Shown: positions 34,399-43,878, numbered from the stretch's first letter. The stretch is DNA of 64,000 bases from JABDJZ01 sp047619685 (GCA_047619685.1 JBLHLC010000009.1:1-64000), one strand, 5' to 3'. The notes: generated from the letters alone by a model not told the origin. Made by a program: numbers and translations.

Positions 34399-35694
34399 TC
34401 AGCCTCTGAGCCCCCGTTCGTCTGCAAGAAAGGCCCCGGGCCCAGCCTCTTCGGGCAGGGCGGCCGCCCGGCGGTCAAAGCGCTTGGCATAGGCTTCCAG
34501 CGTGTTTTCGGAGACGGAGGCAAGGTCCTTTTCCTCCACCAACGCCCACACCGCTCCTCCAAACCCCGCCCCAAACGACGTTGCTGCCAGCGCGCCGTAC
34601 TCCCGGGCCAGACTACATAGCGACTCCGTTTGGGGGATCTGGTTGCCGGTCAGATTTTCGGCTACGTGCTGGCTCGTGTTTATGGCGTCTGCGAACCCGG
34701 CGACGTCGCCAGCCGTCAACGCCGCCGAGGCCAGATCCACAACCCGGGCCTCCTGTCGAAACGCTTCCAACCGCGTCGCCATGGCCCCCGTTACCCGTCT
34801 GGCCAACCAGTCCAATTGGGTTTCGTCCAGGAAACCGATGCCCTGGATGGGTGCGTCGGGCTGATCCATGTTCCAGACATCCCTGAGGGCCGCAGCCAAT
34901 CCCGCCGCCTTGTTGTAGTCGGCCAAGGCCGAACCTGCCTTCTCGGCCACTACGCCACTGGAGAAGACCAGCGGCACCACGCCTTCCGGCCACGCCCAAA
35001 GCCCCTCCCGCTGGGGGCTGATATACCGGTAACGTCCCACCTTACCCGCCCGGCTCTGCACAATGGCCGTGTGGTCCTGGGATCCGCCCGCGGTGCCCAC
35101 GCCCAGATCCCCGAGCAGCGGACCGTAGTTGCGCCCGTTCTCGATGGCCGACACGTAATCCGCCACTGCCTGATCATCGACCAACGCGTCTTGCAATAAC
35201 GGATCCTCAATCCAGCCTGAGGCATGCCCCCATCCCAGAAACAGGGCAATCATGAACGCCGAAGAACTGCTGAGGCCCGCGGCCAGCGGCACGTCGCTGT
35301 CCATCACCAACTCCGCCCCTCTCCCGCCCCTCGTGGCTGCAGCGGGCACGTTCGTCAGGATCCTCCGGATCAGCGTGGCAGGATAGGTGGCCCATCCCTC
35401 GCCACGAAGGCTGTTCTCAAGCGGAAAATCGGCCGCCAGTCCTTGCGAGCTAATATTCAGTCGGAGGACGGGTTCGTCCAGCGGGCGCGCCCGCACAACA
35501 AAACCCCGGTTCGTGGCAATGGTGAGGCTACTTCCTCCCGCGTAGTCCACGTGATTACCGACCAGCTCTATACGGCCCGGCACGAAGAGTTCTATTCCGT
35601 CCCCTCCCAAAGCCTCGAAACGCCCCGTCAACCTCGCAGCCTGGGCCCGAGAGCACCCGGCCCCTCGTAGTCTGTTGTAAATCGATTCAGCCAT
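34399..35694 (-). CDS. Galactokinase-like GHMP kinase
   Basis: About 431 residues from ATG 35692-35694 (MAESIYNRLRG). The GHMP layout is visible: substrate motif VPGRIELVGNHVDYAGG (galactokinase signature with the usual Glu before His replaced by Asn), the ATP-binding PLAAGLSSSSAFMIAL (about residues 138-153) and motif 3 SFGAGFGGAVWALV. Galactokinases phosphorylate the C1 hydroxyl of galactose. Other sugar kinases of this fold (arabinokinase, N-acetylgalactosamine kinase) remain possible. The neighbouring sodium symporter may bring in the sugar. No galT or galE is adjacent. Confidence 0.85.
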   Translation of the reverse strand: MAESIYNRLRGAGCSRAQAARLTGRFEALGGDGIELFVPGRIELVGNHVDYAGGSSLTIATNRGFVVRARPLDEPVLRLNISSQGLAADFPLENSLRGEGWATYPATLIRRILTNVPAAATRGGRGAELVMDSDVPLAAGLSSSSAFMIALFLGWGHASGWIEDPLLQDALVDDQAVADYVSAIENGRNYGPLLGDLGVGTAGGSQDHTAIVQSRAGKVGRYRYISPQREGLWAWPEGVVPLVFSSGVVAEKAGSALADYNKAAGLAAALRDVWNMDQPDAPIQGIGFLDETQLDWLARRVTGAMATRLEAFRQEARVVDLASAALTAGDVAGFADAINTSQHVAENLTGNQIPQTESLCSLAREYGALAATSFGAGFGGAVWALVEEKDLASVSENTLEAYAKRFDRRAAALPEEAGPGAFLADERGLRG

Positions 35695-35750
35695 GCTTCG
35701 AGAATAGGTATGGCCGCGCTTAGTTTGGCCCAACGATTTCGAAAAGAGCC

Positions 35751-37442
35751 ATGCGTCGATTCTCCCCTCTTCTGCTTCTGATTGCGTTTGCCCTTAGCTG
35801 CGCCCCACCCGAACGCTCGGACTTCGATGTGGTGATCACCGGCGGCCGCATCGTGGACGGCACCGGAAACGCCTGGTTTTACGGAGACCTGGGGATTCGT
35901 GGAGACCGGATTGCAGCCATCACTCCCGCCGGAGTGTTGAGCCGTGCCGACGCCTCGGAGCGCATCGATGCGTCCGGCCTGGTCGTGGCGCCGGGGTTCA
36001 TCGATATCCAGGGACATTCGCGGAGTGACCTCCTCTACGGCGACGGCCGCGTCGTGAGCAAAGTCACCCAGGGCGTAACGACCGAGATCCTGGGCGAAAA
36101 TGTCACCAATGCCCCGGCCAACGAAAAGACGCTGGCGTCCAGCGGGATTGAGGACCCGGACGCCAAGGACCGGGCGCTGCGATTTGCGGGACCTCGCGGT
36201 TTCGACAAGTGGCTTCGCGCCATGGAATCTCACGGCATGTCGGTAAACGCGGGGTCATTCCTGGGCGCCGCCACCGTTCGGGTGTACGCCAAAGGGGAAG
36301 CCGAAGGACTGGCCACGCCGGCCGAGATCGATACCATGCGCCGTGTCATGGCTGATGCCATGAAGGATGGGGCATTCGGCCTGGCCTCGGCGCTGATTTA
36401 CCCGCCGGCCAGCTTTGTGGGTACCGACGAACTGGTAGCCGTGGCCGAGGCCATGGAGCCCTACGGCGGGCTGTACATCACCCATATGCGCTCGGAGGCC
36501 GACAAACTCCTGGAGGCCATCGACGAGGCCATCGAGATCGGCAGGCGCGCGGGGGTACCCGTCGAGATCTATCACCTCAAAGCGGGTGGAATCCGAAACT
36601 GGCACAAGGCGGCGCTTGCCGTTGACAGGATCAACGCCGCCCGCACCTCCGGCCTGGACGTTCAAGCCAACATGTACCCCTACACCGCTGGCGGCACTGG
36701 CCTGACGGCCGCCCTTCCGCCCTGGGCGTCGGCAGATGGGCTGCTGATGCAGAACCTCTCCGATCCGGATGCCCGCGCCAGGATCCGCGCCGAGGTATTG
36801 AATCCGACTTCCGATTGGGAGAATCTGGCCGAGCTGGCGACACCCGAAGGCGTCCTCCTGGCGGGATTCTCCAAGGAGGACAACATGCACTGGACGGGGA
36901 TGCGGCTCTCGGAAGCGGCCGCGGAGATGGGGACAGACTGGATCACTGCTGCCATGGACCTGATCCTTTCGGACTCTTCCCGGATAGGCACCATCTACTT
37001 CCTCATGAGCGAGGACAACGTGGAGTACCAGATGCAACAGCCCTGGATGAAGTTCGGTACCGACGCCAGCGGCTGGGATCCGGACAGCGCCGATGGACTG
37101 ACGCATCCGCGGGCATACGGGACCTTCCCCCGGATTCTCGGTCACTATGTGCGGGACCGGGGCGTCATGCCTCTCGAGGAGGCGGTGCGAAAGATGACCT
37201 CCGCGGTGGCCACCCGGCTGTCACTTCAAGGACGAGGGGTTCTGAGAGAAGGCGCTTTTGCCGACGTGGTTGCCTTTGATGCGGACACGATCATCGATAA
37301 TGCCACCTACGACGCACCCCACCAGATCTCGACGGGCGTAGCTCACGTGTTCGTAAACGGGGTGCAGGTGGTCCGCGACGGGGCGCATACCGGCGCCAAA
37401 CCGGGAGTCGCGGTCCGCGGACCAGGATATCGCCTTCGGTAA
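35751..37442 (+). CDS. Amidohydrolase, N-acyl-D-amino-acid deacylase family, lipoprotein
   Basis: A 563-residue protein with a lipoprotein signal (LLLLIAFALSCAPP, Cys17). The amidohydrolase barrel starts with DVVITGGRIVDGTGN. Metal-site remnants: GFIDIQGHSRSDLL (Gln in place of the first His of the usual HxH), ITHMRSEADKL, EIYHLKAGG and MKFGTDASGWDP (catalytic Asp). The cysteine that ligates zinc in Alcaligenes D-aminoacylase (Gly-Asn-Cys-Gly) is replaced (LGENVTNAP). The C-terminal GAHTGAKPGVAVRGPG is typical of the family. Likely periplasm-facing; substrate uncertain. Confidence 0.85.
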   Translation: MRRFSPLLLLIAFALSCAPPERSDFDVVITGGRIVDGTGNAWFYGDLGIRGDRIAAITPAGVLSRADASERIDASGLVVAPGFIDIQGHSRSDLLYGDGRVVSKVTQGVTTEILGENVTNAPANEKTLASSGIEDPDAKDRALRFAGPRGFDKWLRAMESHGMSVNAGSFLGAATVRVYAKGEAEGLATPAEIDTMRRVMADAMKDGAFGLASALIYPPASFVGTDELVAVAEAMEPYGGLYITHMRSEADKLLEAIDEAIEIGRRAGVPVEIYHLKAGGIRNWHKAALAVDRINAARTSGLDVQANMYPYTAGGTGLTAALPPWASADGLLMQNLSDPDARARIRAEVLNPTSDWENLAELATPEGVLLAGFSKEDNMHWTGMRLSEAAAEMGTDWITAAMDLILSDSSRIGTIYFLMSEDNVEYQMQQPWMKFGTDASGWDPDSADGLTHPRAYGTFPRILGHYVRDRGVMPLEEAVRKMTSAVATRLSLQGRGVLREGAFADVVAFDADTIIDNATYDAPHQISTGVAHVFVNGVQVVRDGAHTGAKPGVAVRGPGYRLR

Positions 37443-37530
37443 TCGGCCTTTCCGCCTGTTTTCGCCCCCTTTTGAATAGAGAGGCCTTCTCGGGATCAAG
37501 TCAGCCGCTTGATTGGTACTAACTTTTTCC

Positions 37531-37559
37531 GCGCGAGGTGGACAATCCACCCTGTGCGC
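37531..37559 (+). promoter_or_regulatory. Hairpin in the cold-shock gene leader
   Basis: GGTGGA (37537-37542) and TCCACC (37546-37551) pair around a CAA loop, with outer GCGC/GCGC pairing (37531-37534, 37556-37559). It lies 57 bases before the start codon. Long structured leaders are known to act as RNA thermosensors in cspA; that role here is inferred. Confidence 0.4.
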
Positions 37560-37616
37560 ACCTAATACCGCAGTCAGCCCTTACGGGATGCTGCAAGTGG
37601 AATACCAAATACTATT

Positions 37617-37820
37617 ATGGGAACGGGCATCGTCAAGTTTTTCAACGAATCCAAGGGATTCGGTTTCATCACGCCGGACGACGGAGGGAGAGATCTCTTT
37701 GTTCACGTTTCGGAATTGGCAGACCAGAACGTCATTCCAGAAGAGAATGACAAGGTCTCTTTCGAAGTGGGCGAGGGCAAGAAGGGCCCGATGGCCGTGG
37801 ATGTAGCTGTAACCAGCTAA
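37617..37820 (+). CDS. Cold-shock domain protein
   Basis: A 67-residue single CSD protein that binds single-stranded RNA/DNA and melts RNA structure. RNP1 (SKGFGFITPD) and RNP2 (DLFVHVSEL) are both present, and the N-terminus MGTGIVKFFNE is standard. The start is preceded by an A-rich stretch (AATACCAAATACTATT) without a Shine-Dalgarno site, as is common in Bacteroidota. It is monocistronic, with a strong terminator 36 bases downstream. Confidence 0.97.
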   Translation: MGTGIVKFFNESKGFGFITPDDGGRDLFVHVSELADQNVIPEENDKVSFEVGEGKKGPMAVDVAVTS

Positions 37821-37855
37821 GCTCCTACGCTTTTAGAGACTAACCATCTTTACGT

Positions 37856-37896
37856 AACAAGCCTGCCTTTTTCGAAAGGCAGGCTTGTTTTCGTTT
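37856..37896 (+). terminator. Strong intrinsic terminator of the cold-shock gene
   Basis: A perfect 15-bp stem (37856-37870 with 37875-37889) capped by a TTCG tetraloop and followed by TTCGTTT. AACAAG...CTTGTT makes the 3' side T-rich on both strands, so it may also stop transcription from the opposite direction. Confidence 0.93.
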
Positions 37897-38019
37897 AGGG
37901 CGTGTCGTTCGGCAGCTTTCGGTTCAGCTGCTTTCCAGGCTGAGCCGCTTTCAGGTTCCAAGCAACTGTCCGTTCAGTAGGTCGCCAGTTGGGAGCCCCC
38001 TGCCGTCAGCCCGCCCCCG

Positions 38020-39171
38020 TCAGCCCGCGGGCGTCGGCTCCATCCTAACAATCGAGCGGTCTCCGCCGGCCAGATCGAGGGCGATGTAGATGAACCCGTC
38101 GGGGCCCTGGCGGATATCCCGAACCCGGCCAACGCCGGAAACCAGCGTCTCCTCAAGCGTGACCCGTTGCCCGTCCAGCTCAAGGTGCGCCATCTGCGCG
38201 CCGGCCATGCCACCCACGAACGCGTGGCCCTTCCACTCGGAGAATACATCGCCTGTATAAATCATCAGGCCGCTGGTGGCGATCGACGGCACCCAAAAGT
38301 GTGTGGGTTGCTCCATCCCGTCCCGGTGGGTGCCCTCGTGGATGGCGGTCCCGGAACGGTAGTTGACCCCGTAGCCGATCACCGGCCAGCCGTAGTTGGC
38401 GCCAGACTTGATGAGATTGAACTCATCCCCTCCCTGCGGGCCGTGCTCGACAGCCCAGATGTCCCCGGTTTCCGGATGGATCGCCAACCCTTGCGGGTTT
38501 CTATGGCCGTAGGACCAGATCGACGGCTCCATTCCGGACTCACCCACAAAGGGGTTATCTGCCGGAATACTCCCGTCGTCGTTCAGCCGATTGATGGTCC
38601 CGTGGTGATTGGAGCGGTCCTGGGCAGGATGTTTCTCCAGGTCTCCTGTGGACGGGGCCTGCCGGTCACCGACCGACACAAACAGGAACCCGGCGCTGTC
38701 AAAGGCCAACCTGCTTCCGTAGTGGCCGCGGCCCGCCGTATTGGCCACAAAGATGTCCTCGACACCCACCAACGCGTCGTTTTCGAAGCGCCCCCTTGCG
38801 ACGGCTGTGGTTGATGCCGAGTCGCCCTGCGGCTTGGAGTAGGTGAAGTAGACGAGGCGGTTGCTGGCAAAGTCGGGATGGAGCACCACATCCAGCAGCC
38901 CCCCCTGCCCCTGCGCGTGCACTTCCGGCACCCCCGCAACGGGCGCGGTCATGAGCTTTCCGTCCCGGATAATCCGCAGTCTCCCGGGCCGCTCGGTCAC
39001 CAGCATGTCGCCGTTTGGCAGAAACGCCATCGACCAGACGTTTTCCAGTCCGCCCGCTACCGTTGTCAGCGTGTAGTCATAATCCGCCGAGCGGTACTGC
39101 CCACAGGCGGTGGGAACGAACACTGCCCCGAAAAAGGCAACCAGGAGACTCAGATTGGCAAGACGACGCAT
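38020..39171 (-). CDS. PQQ-dependent soluble aldose-sugar dehydrogenase family protein
   Basis: About 383 residues from ATG 39169-39171 (MRRLANLSLLVAFFG), with a signal peptide ending near residue 24 (PTACGQ; possible lipoprotein Cys). The six-bladed propeller of the GDH/sorbosone dehydrogenase family is recognisable: VWSMAFLPNGDMLVTERPGRLRI, GQGGLLDVVLHPDF, YGHRNPQGLAIHPETGDIWAVEHGPQGGDE and NYGWPVIGYG. These enzymes oxidise sugars in the periplasm and pass electrons to the respiratory chain, using PQQ. No pqq genes are nearby. Confidence 0.93.
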   Translation of the reverse strand: MRRLANLSLLVAFFGAVFVPTACGQYRSADYDYTLTTVAGGLENVWSMAFLPNGDMLVTERPGRLRIIRDGKLMTAPVAGVPEVHAQGQGGLLDVVLHPDFASNRLVYFTYSKPQGDSASTTAVARGRFENDALVGVEDIFVANTAGRGHYGSRLAFDSAGFLFVSVGDRQAPSTGDLEKHPAQDRSNHHGTINRLNDDGSIPADNPFVGESGMEPSIWSYGHRNPQGLAIHPETGDIWAVEHGPQGGDEFNLIKSGANYGWPVIGYGVNYRSGTAIHEGTHRDGMEQPTHFWVPSIATSGLMIYTGDVFSEWKGHAFVGGMAGAQMAHLELDGQRVTLEETLVSGVGRVRDIRQGPDGFIYIALDLAGGDRSIVRMEPTPAG

Positions 39172-39244
39172 GTGATGCTTTGCTTTTTGCGGTGAATGCG
39201 GCACGGAAGCTAACGTTTCGTCTGCCCCATCCCAACGCGAGTGG

Positions 39245-40657
39245 TTACACGATCTTTCGTTTCCAACTCCCTCGCCGAAACCAGATCGTCCCGACGGCAG
39301 CCAGGACCACCTGTGAAATGGCTATCGTCGCGAACACCCCCGTCGGGCCATACCCCGCCGGCACGGCCAGGTACCACGCCAGGGGCAACTGCACGATCCA
39401 ATAGCTGATGAGATTGATCCACGTGGGGGTCGTGGTATCGCCGGCTCCGTTGAAGGCCTGCACGGTGATCATGCCCACGGCCCATATCGGAAAGGACAGC
39501 GCCATGATCGACATGCTCCGGGCGCCAATCCTGATCACCTCAGGATCCTGCGTAAAAGCGTGCATTATTGGCTCGCTTGCCAGGCCAATCACCAGCCCGA
39601 GGACCCCGAGGAACACGGCATCCACCGCGGCGCATATCCATACCGACCTTTCTGCACGATCCGGTTTTTTGGCGCCGAGGTTCTGCCCCACCATCGTGGC
39701 GGCCGCGTTGGCAACCCCCCACGACGGCAGGAGCGCGAAGATGATCACGCGGATGGAAATGGTGTAGCCCGCCAGTGCCTCGCTTCCGAACACCGCCATA
39801 ATGCGCATGAGCGCCATCCACGACGCCGTTCCCACCAGGTACTGGATCATGCCCGGACCCGAAATCCGGAGAAGCCGCTTGATGAGTGCGCCGTCTACCA
39901 TGAAATGGTGCGGCCGCAGGCGAATCTGCCCGCCGCTTCCGAACAGAATCTTGAGCTGGTAGGCCACGCCGATAGACCGGCCGATGGCAGTAGCCACCGC
40001 CGCGCCAGTAGCTCCCATGGCGGGGATGAATGCAAATCCGAAGATGAAAACAGGGTCCAGGGCGATATTCAGCAGATTGGCCAGCCACAATGCCCGCATG
40101 GCCGAAGCCGCGTCGCCGGATGCCCTGAAGACCGAATTGATCAAGAACAGGAGCAGGATGGTGATGTTGGATCCGAACAGGACGGCCGCGAAACCGGACC
40201 CCACCTGAACCACGGAAGGGCTGGCGCCCATCAAACCGAGGAGTTCCGGAGCATAGATGGCCCCGACAACACCAATCGGTATCGAGATGACGATCGAAGC
40301 CAGGATGGCCTGGGCCGCCGTATGGGCAGCACCCTCGGGGTCCTTTTCGCCAATGCGCCGCGCAACAACGGCCGCAGCTGCCATCGCCAGCCCAAGGCCG
40401 ATGGCGAATACAACGATGATGAGCGAGGCCGCCAGGCCCACCGAGGCAACGGCATCTGCGCCAAGCTTGCCGACGTAATAAATGTCGACGACCTCAAACA
40501 CCGACTGCATCATCATTTCGAGGACCATCGGGATGGCAAGGACCATTATGGCCCGGCCGATGCTTCCGGTGGTGTAATCTCGCCGGCTGCCGCGAATGGA
40601 ATCGAGGACGTCAGACCACAGAGATGCCTCTCGTGGGGCGGAAACAGGTTCAGTCAT
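39245..40657 (-). CDS. MATE-family efflux transporter
   Basis: A 470-residue inner-membrane exporter, started at ATG 40655-40657 (MTEPVSAPREASLW). Twelve hydrophobic helices in two repeats are visible, for example IGRAIMVLAIPMVLEMMMQSVFEVVDIYYVGKLG and, in the second half, GPGMIQYLVGTASWMALMRIMAVFG and NAAATMVGQNLGAKKPDRAE. MATE pumps export cationic drugs or metabolites using Na+ or H+. Substrate unknown. It is divergent from the nuo operon. Confidence 0.93.
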   Translation of the reverse strand: MTEPVSAPREASLWSDVLDSIRGSRRDYTTGSIGRAIMVLAIPMVLEMMMQSVFEVVDIYYVGKLGADAVASVGLAASLIIVVFAIGLGLAMAAAAVVARRIGEKDPEGAAHTAAQAILASIVISIPIGVVGAIYAPELLGLMGASPSVVQVGSGFAAVLFGSNITILLLFLINSVFRASGDAASAMRALWLANLLNIALDPVFIFGFAFIPAMGATGAAVATAIGRSIGVAYQLKILFGSGGQIRLRPHHFMVDGALIKRLLRISGPGMIQYLVGTASWMALMRIMAVFGSEALAGYTISIRVIIFALLPSWGVANAAATMVGQNLGAKKPDRAERSVWICAAVDAVFLGVLGLVIGLASEPIMHAFTQDPEVIRIGARSMSIMALSFPIWAVGMITVQAFNGAGDTTTPTWINLISYWIVQLPLAWYLAVPAGYGPTGVFATIAISQVVLAAVGTIWFRRGSWKRKIV

Positions 40658-41042
40658 TGGAACAGGAACGCGAAAAAGGGAGCGTATTACGAACGCGCTC
40701 AACCCCTTCGGGGAGCGCCATTAGCCCGCGAGATCCGCGGCTGCGACAGGCATGCTCATAGGTCCTGTTCGAATCGATCCAACTGTGAAACGCGCGCGGC
40801 GCCCTGTTCCTTGGACGCTCGCGATCGTTCGTCACACCCCGGAAGTGTACGGCGTACCCAATCAAGTCCGCAAATCGCTGTTTTGGGGTAATTCAAGGCT
40901 GTTCTCTTAATCTGATCTTTTCTTGCCGGGCGGCTGGCGGGTGACTAATTTCGCTTTTGTCTCGCGGTCTGTCTGCACTCTCCCGAGTGCTTTGCGAGAC
41001 CCGGTCGTGCCTCATCATAGCCTGCCATCCACACTAGACTTC
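40658..41042. other. Divergent promoter region between MATE and nuoJ
   Basis: About 385 bases without a convincing gene. The nuoJ frame is open back to 40923, but its upstream 40 codons are not NuoJ-like. An AT-richer segment (about 40870-40920) is the likely nuo promoter area, though no clean consensus stands out. I see no RNA gene. Confidence 0.4.
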
Positions 41043-41552
41043 ATGATCGGCCCGATCCTCTTCTTCCTGTTCGCTATAACAGCGATTGTCGGTGCTCTTG
41101 GGATGCTGTTGTCGCGCAGCCCCGTATCAAGCGCCTTGTGGCTGATCCTGACGCTGTTCTGCGTCGCTGGCCTCTACCTCACGCTGAATGCCACCTTTAT
41201 TTCGGTGGTGCAGGTGTTGGTCTATGCGGGGGCCATCATGGTGCTCTTCGTTTTTGTCATCATGCTTCTGAATTTGGCGGAACTGCCGCGCACCCAGAAC
41301 GCAGACTGGCGAAAAATCATGGGCTTTGTAGGTGCCATCGGCCTGACGGCCGTGCTCATGGGCGCGGTTGCGTCGGCCATGAACGTGATGCCGACCGCAG
41401 TCGCCGTCGAAACGGCGGCCATCAACGGTTCGGCCGGGAATCTGGCCGCGGTGCTCTTCACCCAGTACGCCTTGCTTGTTGAAGTCGTTGGGATTCTGCT
41501 TCTCGTCGCCACGATCGGCGCGGTGATGCTGGCCAAACGACGATTCGCCTAA
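41043..41552 (+). CDS. nuoJ: NADH-quinone oxidoreductase subunit J
   Basis: A 169-residue membrane subunit of complex I, started at ATG 41043 (MIGPILFFLFA). Five helices are visible. The third contains the pi-bulge region SVVQVLVYAGAIMVLFVFVIMLLNL, characteristic of ND6/NuoJ. It begins the distal nuo segment; nuoA-I are not in the window, so complex I genes are split in this genome or lie elsewhere. It is 4 bases from nuoK. Confidence 0.95.
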   Translation: MIGPILFFLFAITAIVGALGMLLSRSPVSSALWLILTLFCVAGLYLTLNATFISVVQVLVYAGAIMVLFVFVIMLLNLAELPRTQNADWRKIMGFVGAIGLTAVLMGAVASAMNVMPTAVAVETAAINGSAGNLAAVLFTQYALLVEVVGILLLVATIGAVMLAKRRFA

Positions 41553-41556
41553 ATCC

Positions 41557-41862
41557 ATGGAAATTGGAATTGACTGGTACCTCTCGCTGAGCGCGATTCT
41601 GTTCGTCATCGGCGTCCTGGGGGTCCTGTTCCGAAGAAACGTGATCGTCATCCTGATGTCGATCGAACTCATGCTGAACGCGGTGAATCTGACTCTGGTC
41701 ACATTCAGCCAATCCATGGGAGACCCGGCAGGCCAGATTCTGGTCTTCTTCGTGATGTCGGTCGCCGCAGCGGAAGCTGCAGTTGGCCTGGCGATCGTGA
41801 TCGCAATCTTCCGCAATAAGTTGACGATTGATGTTTCCCAGATCAATCTGTTCAGATACTAG
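41557..41862 (+). CDS. nuoK: NADH-quinone oxidoreductase subunit K
   Basis: A 101-residue, three-helix complex I subunit (ND4L). It has the helix-2 glutamate in IVILMSIELMLNAVNL and the helix-3 glutamate in MSVAAAEAAVGLAIVIAIFR, both part of the proton pathway. Four-base gap to nuoJ, 15 to nuoL. Full length. Confidence 0.96.
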   Translation: MEIGIDWYLSLSAILFVIGVLGVLFRRNVIVILMSIELMLNAVNLTLVTFSQSMGDPAGQILVFFVMSVAAAEAAVGLAIVIAIFRNKLTIDVSQINLFRY

Positions 41863-41877
41863 AAGGCTGTCCGCCCA

Positions 41878-43860
41878 ATGGATATTGATCTCGCCGTCCA
41901 ACTGATGGTCCTGCTGCCTCTCGGCGGCGCCATTATCAACGGACTCCTTCCGCTCTTCCTGCCTTCTCTCCGGCAAAACGAGCGATTGACATCTATCATC
42001 GGCATCGCCGCCGTAGCAATCCCGTTTGGCGTGGCGCTCACGCTCTTTGTGGCGGGAGATGCCGGTATTGCCACCATGTACACGTGGCTGGGGGCCGGGG
42101 ACTTTTCAGTGGACTTCGCCTACCGGGTCGACCATCTCTCGCTGCTGATGACGCTCATCGTTACGGGCGTCGGGAGTCTGATCCACCTGTACTCGGTCGG
42201 CTACATGCACGGCGACCCGGGTTTCTGGCGGTTTTTTGCCTACCTGAACCTCTTCATCTTCGCGATGCTGAATCTGGTTCTGGGCGACAACCTGCTGGTG
42301 ATGTTCCTGGGCTGGGAAGGGGTTGGATTGTGCTCCTACCTCCTGATCGGGTTCTGGTACACAGACCTGAAGAACTCTGCGGCCGCCAACAAGGCGTTCA
42401 TCATGAACCGCATCGGGGATTTCGCCTTCCTGATGGCCATGTTCATTTTTGTGAGAGAACTGGGCAGCCTGAACTTTGACGTTCTCCTTACCGAAGGCCC
42501 CGGCATGGATCAGACCATGCTCAACTGGGCCGTTCTGCTCATGTTTATCGGCGCCACGGGTAAGAGCGCACAGATTCCGCTGTTTACCTGGCTACCCGAC
42601 GCCATGGCCGGCCCCACGCCGGTTTCTGCGCTGATCCACGCCGCTACCATGGTCACGAGTGGCCTGTACCTGCTGGCGCGCATGTCGCCGGTGGTGCTCG
42701 GGGCTCCTGGCGTCATGATGGTCATCACAGTGGTCGGAGCGCTTACCGCGGTGGTTGCGGCCACAATCGCCATTACCCAGAACGACATCAAGAAGGTGCT
42801 GGCTTACAGCACCGTGTCCCAACTCGGGTACATGTTCATGTCGGCAGGAGTGGGCGCCTTCTTCGTGGCCATCTTCCATGTGATGACCCACGCATTCTTC
42901 AAGGGCTGCCTCTTCCTGGGATCAGGTTCGGTAATCCACTCGATGCACCATGTGGAGCATGAGTTGGCCCATGATGGTCACGGCCATGAGCTGGATCCGC
43001 AGGACATGCGCACGATGGGCGGCCTGAAGAAGTTTATGCCGACAACCAGATGGACGTTTCTGGCGTCGACCCTGGCCATCGCCGGTATTCCACTCCTGGC
43101 CGGTTTCTTCTCGAAGGATGAAATTCTCTTCAAGGCGTTCGAGGCAGGATTCAACGGCGTACCGACGGCCTGGTTTGCTTGGGGCGTGGGCCTCATCACC
43201 GCGCTCCTGACGGCTATTTACATGATGCGCTGCTACGTCCTGACCTTCGAGGGCGAGCCCAGATGGCCCCATGCCGATACCATCAAACCCCACGAGAGCC
43301 CCTGGACCATGACGCTGCCGCTTCAGGTCCTCGCGGTGCTGTCGATAGTAGCGGGTTTCCTTGGTATTCCCGGGGTCATCAAGCACGGGGAGTTGAATTG
43401 GATTCATCACTACCTGGGCGCCGAAAGTCACGGCCCTGTTGCCGAAGCGCAGATGGCACACCATGTCCCGCTGGGGATTGAGTGGGCCTTGATCGTTCTG
43501 GGCGCTTCCATTGCGGTAATCGGCGTGTTCCTGGCGCGCAAGTGGTACATGGCCGAAGGCCCGGCGTTTGACACCAAGGTCGCTGCCCGATTTGGCGGCG
43601 CGTACAAACTCTGGCAAGGCAAGTACTTCCTGGACGAAGCCTACGACCGCGCGGTTGTCCGCCCCCTCATCGGTGGCGCTGAAAAAGCCTTCGCCCCTTT
43701 CGACAAATACTTCGTGGACGGCCTGGTCAACCTGGTCGGCTATCTGACCCGGGGCATCAGCTACATGCTTCGCTACGTGCAGAATGGACTCGTACAGACC
43801 TACGCGGTTGCGCTGGTTTTCGGTGTCCTGCTCGTCATCGGTCTTTTGCTATTCGGCTGA
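41878..43860 (+). CDS. nuoL: NADH-quinone oxidoreductase subunit L
   Basis: A 660-residue antiporter-like proton-pumping subunit (ND5). Conserved parts: YRVDHLSLLMTLIVTGVGSLIHLYSVGYM, FLGWEGVGLCSYLLIGFWY (the glutamate of helix 5), TGKSAQIPLFTWLPDAMAGPTPVSALIHAATMVT, and KVLAYSTVSQLGYM. The C-terminal lateral helix and terminal transmembrane helix (YAVALVFGVLLVIGLLLFG) are present. A His/Asp-rich loop (MHHVEHELAHDGHGHELD, about residues 360-377) is longer than in E. coli. Confidence 0.97.
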   Translation: MDIDLAVQLMVLLPLGGAIINGLLPLFLPSLRQNERLTSIIGIAAVAIPFGVALTLFVAGDAGIATMYTWLGAGDFSVDFAYRVDHLSLLMTLIVTGVGSLIHLYSVGYMHGDPGFWRFFAYLNLFIFAMLNLVLGDNLLVMFLGWEGVGLCSYLLIGFWYTDLKNSAAANKAFIMNRIGDFAFLMAMFIFVRELGSLNFDVLLTEGPGMDQTMLNWAVLLMFIGATGKSAQIPLFTWLPDAMAGPTPVSALIHAATMVTSGLYLLARMSPVVLGAPGVMMVITVVGALTAVVAATIAITQNDIKKVLAYSTVSQLGYMFMSAGVGAFFVAIFHVMTHAFFKGCLFLGSGSVIHSMHHVEHELAHDGHGHELDPQDMRTMGGLKKFMPTTRWTFLASTLAIAGIPLLAGFFSKDEILFKAFEAGFNGVPTAWFAWGVGLITALLTAIYMMRCYVLTFEGEPRWPHADTIKPHESPWTMTLPLQVLAVLSIVAGFLGIPGVIKHGELNWIHHYLGAESHGPVAEAQMAHHVPLGIEWALIVLGASIAVIGVFLARKWYMAEGPAFDTKVAARFGGAYKLWQGKYFLDEAYDRAVVRPLIGGAEKAFAPFDKYFVDGLVNLVGYLTRGISYMLRYVQNGLVQTYAVALVFGVLLVIGLLLFG

Positions 43861-43878
43861 TCGCCAATCCTGTTCTAC

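Noticed and set aside
37976..38030. Short tandem CCGTCAGCCCGC copies near the sugar-dehydrogenase stop
   Set aside because: Only two imperfect copies in GC-rich sequence; not enough for a repeat element or array.
40767..40775. GTTCGAATC, resembling a tRNA T-loop
   Set aside because: The flanking bases do not pair as a T-stem on either strand, and no cloverleaf can be drawn.
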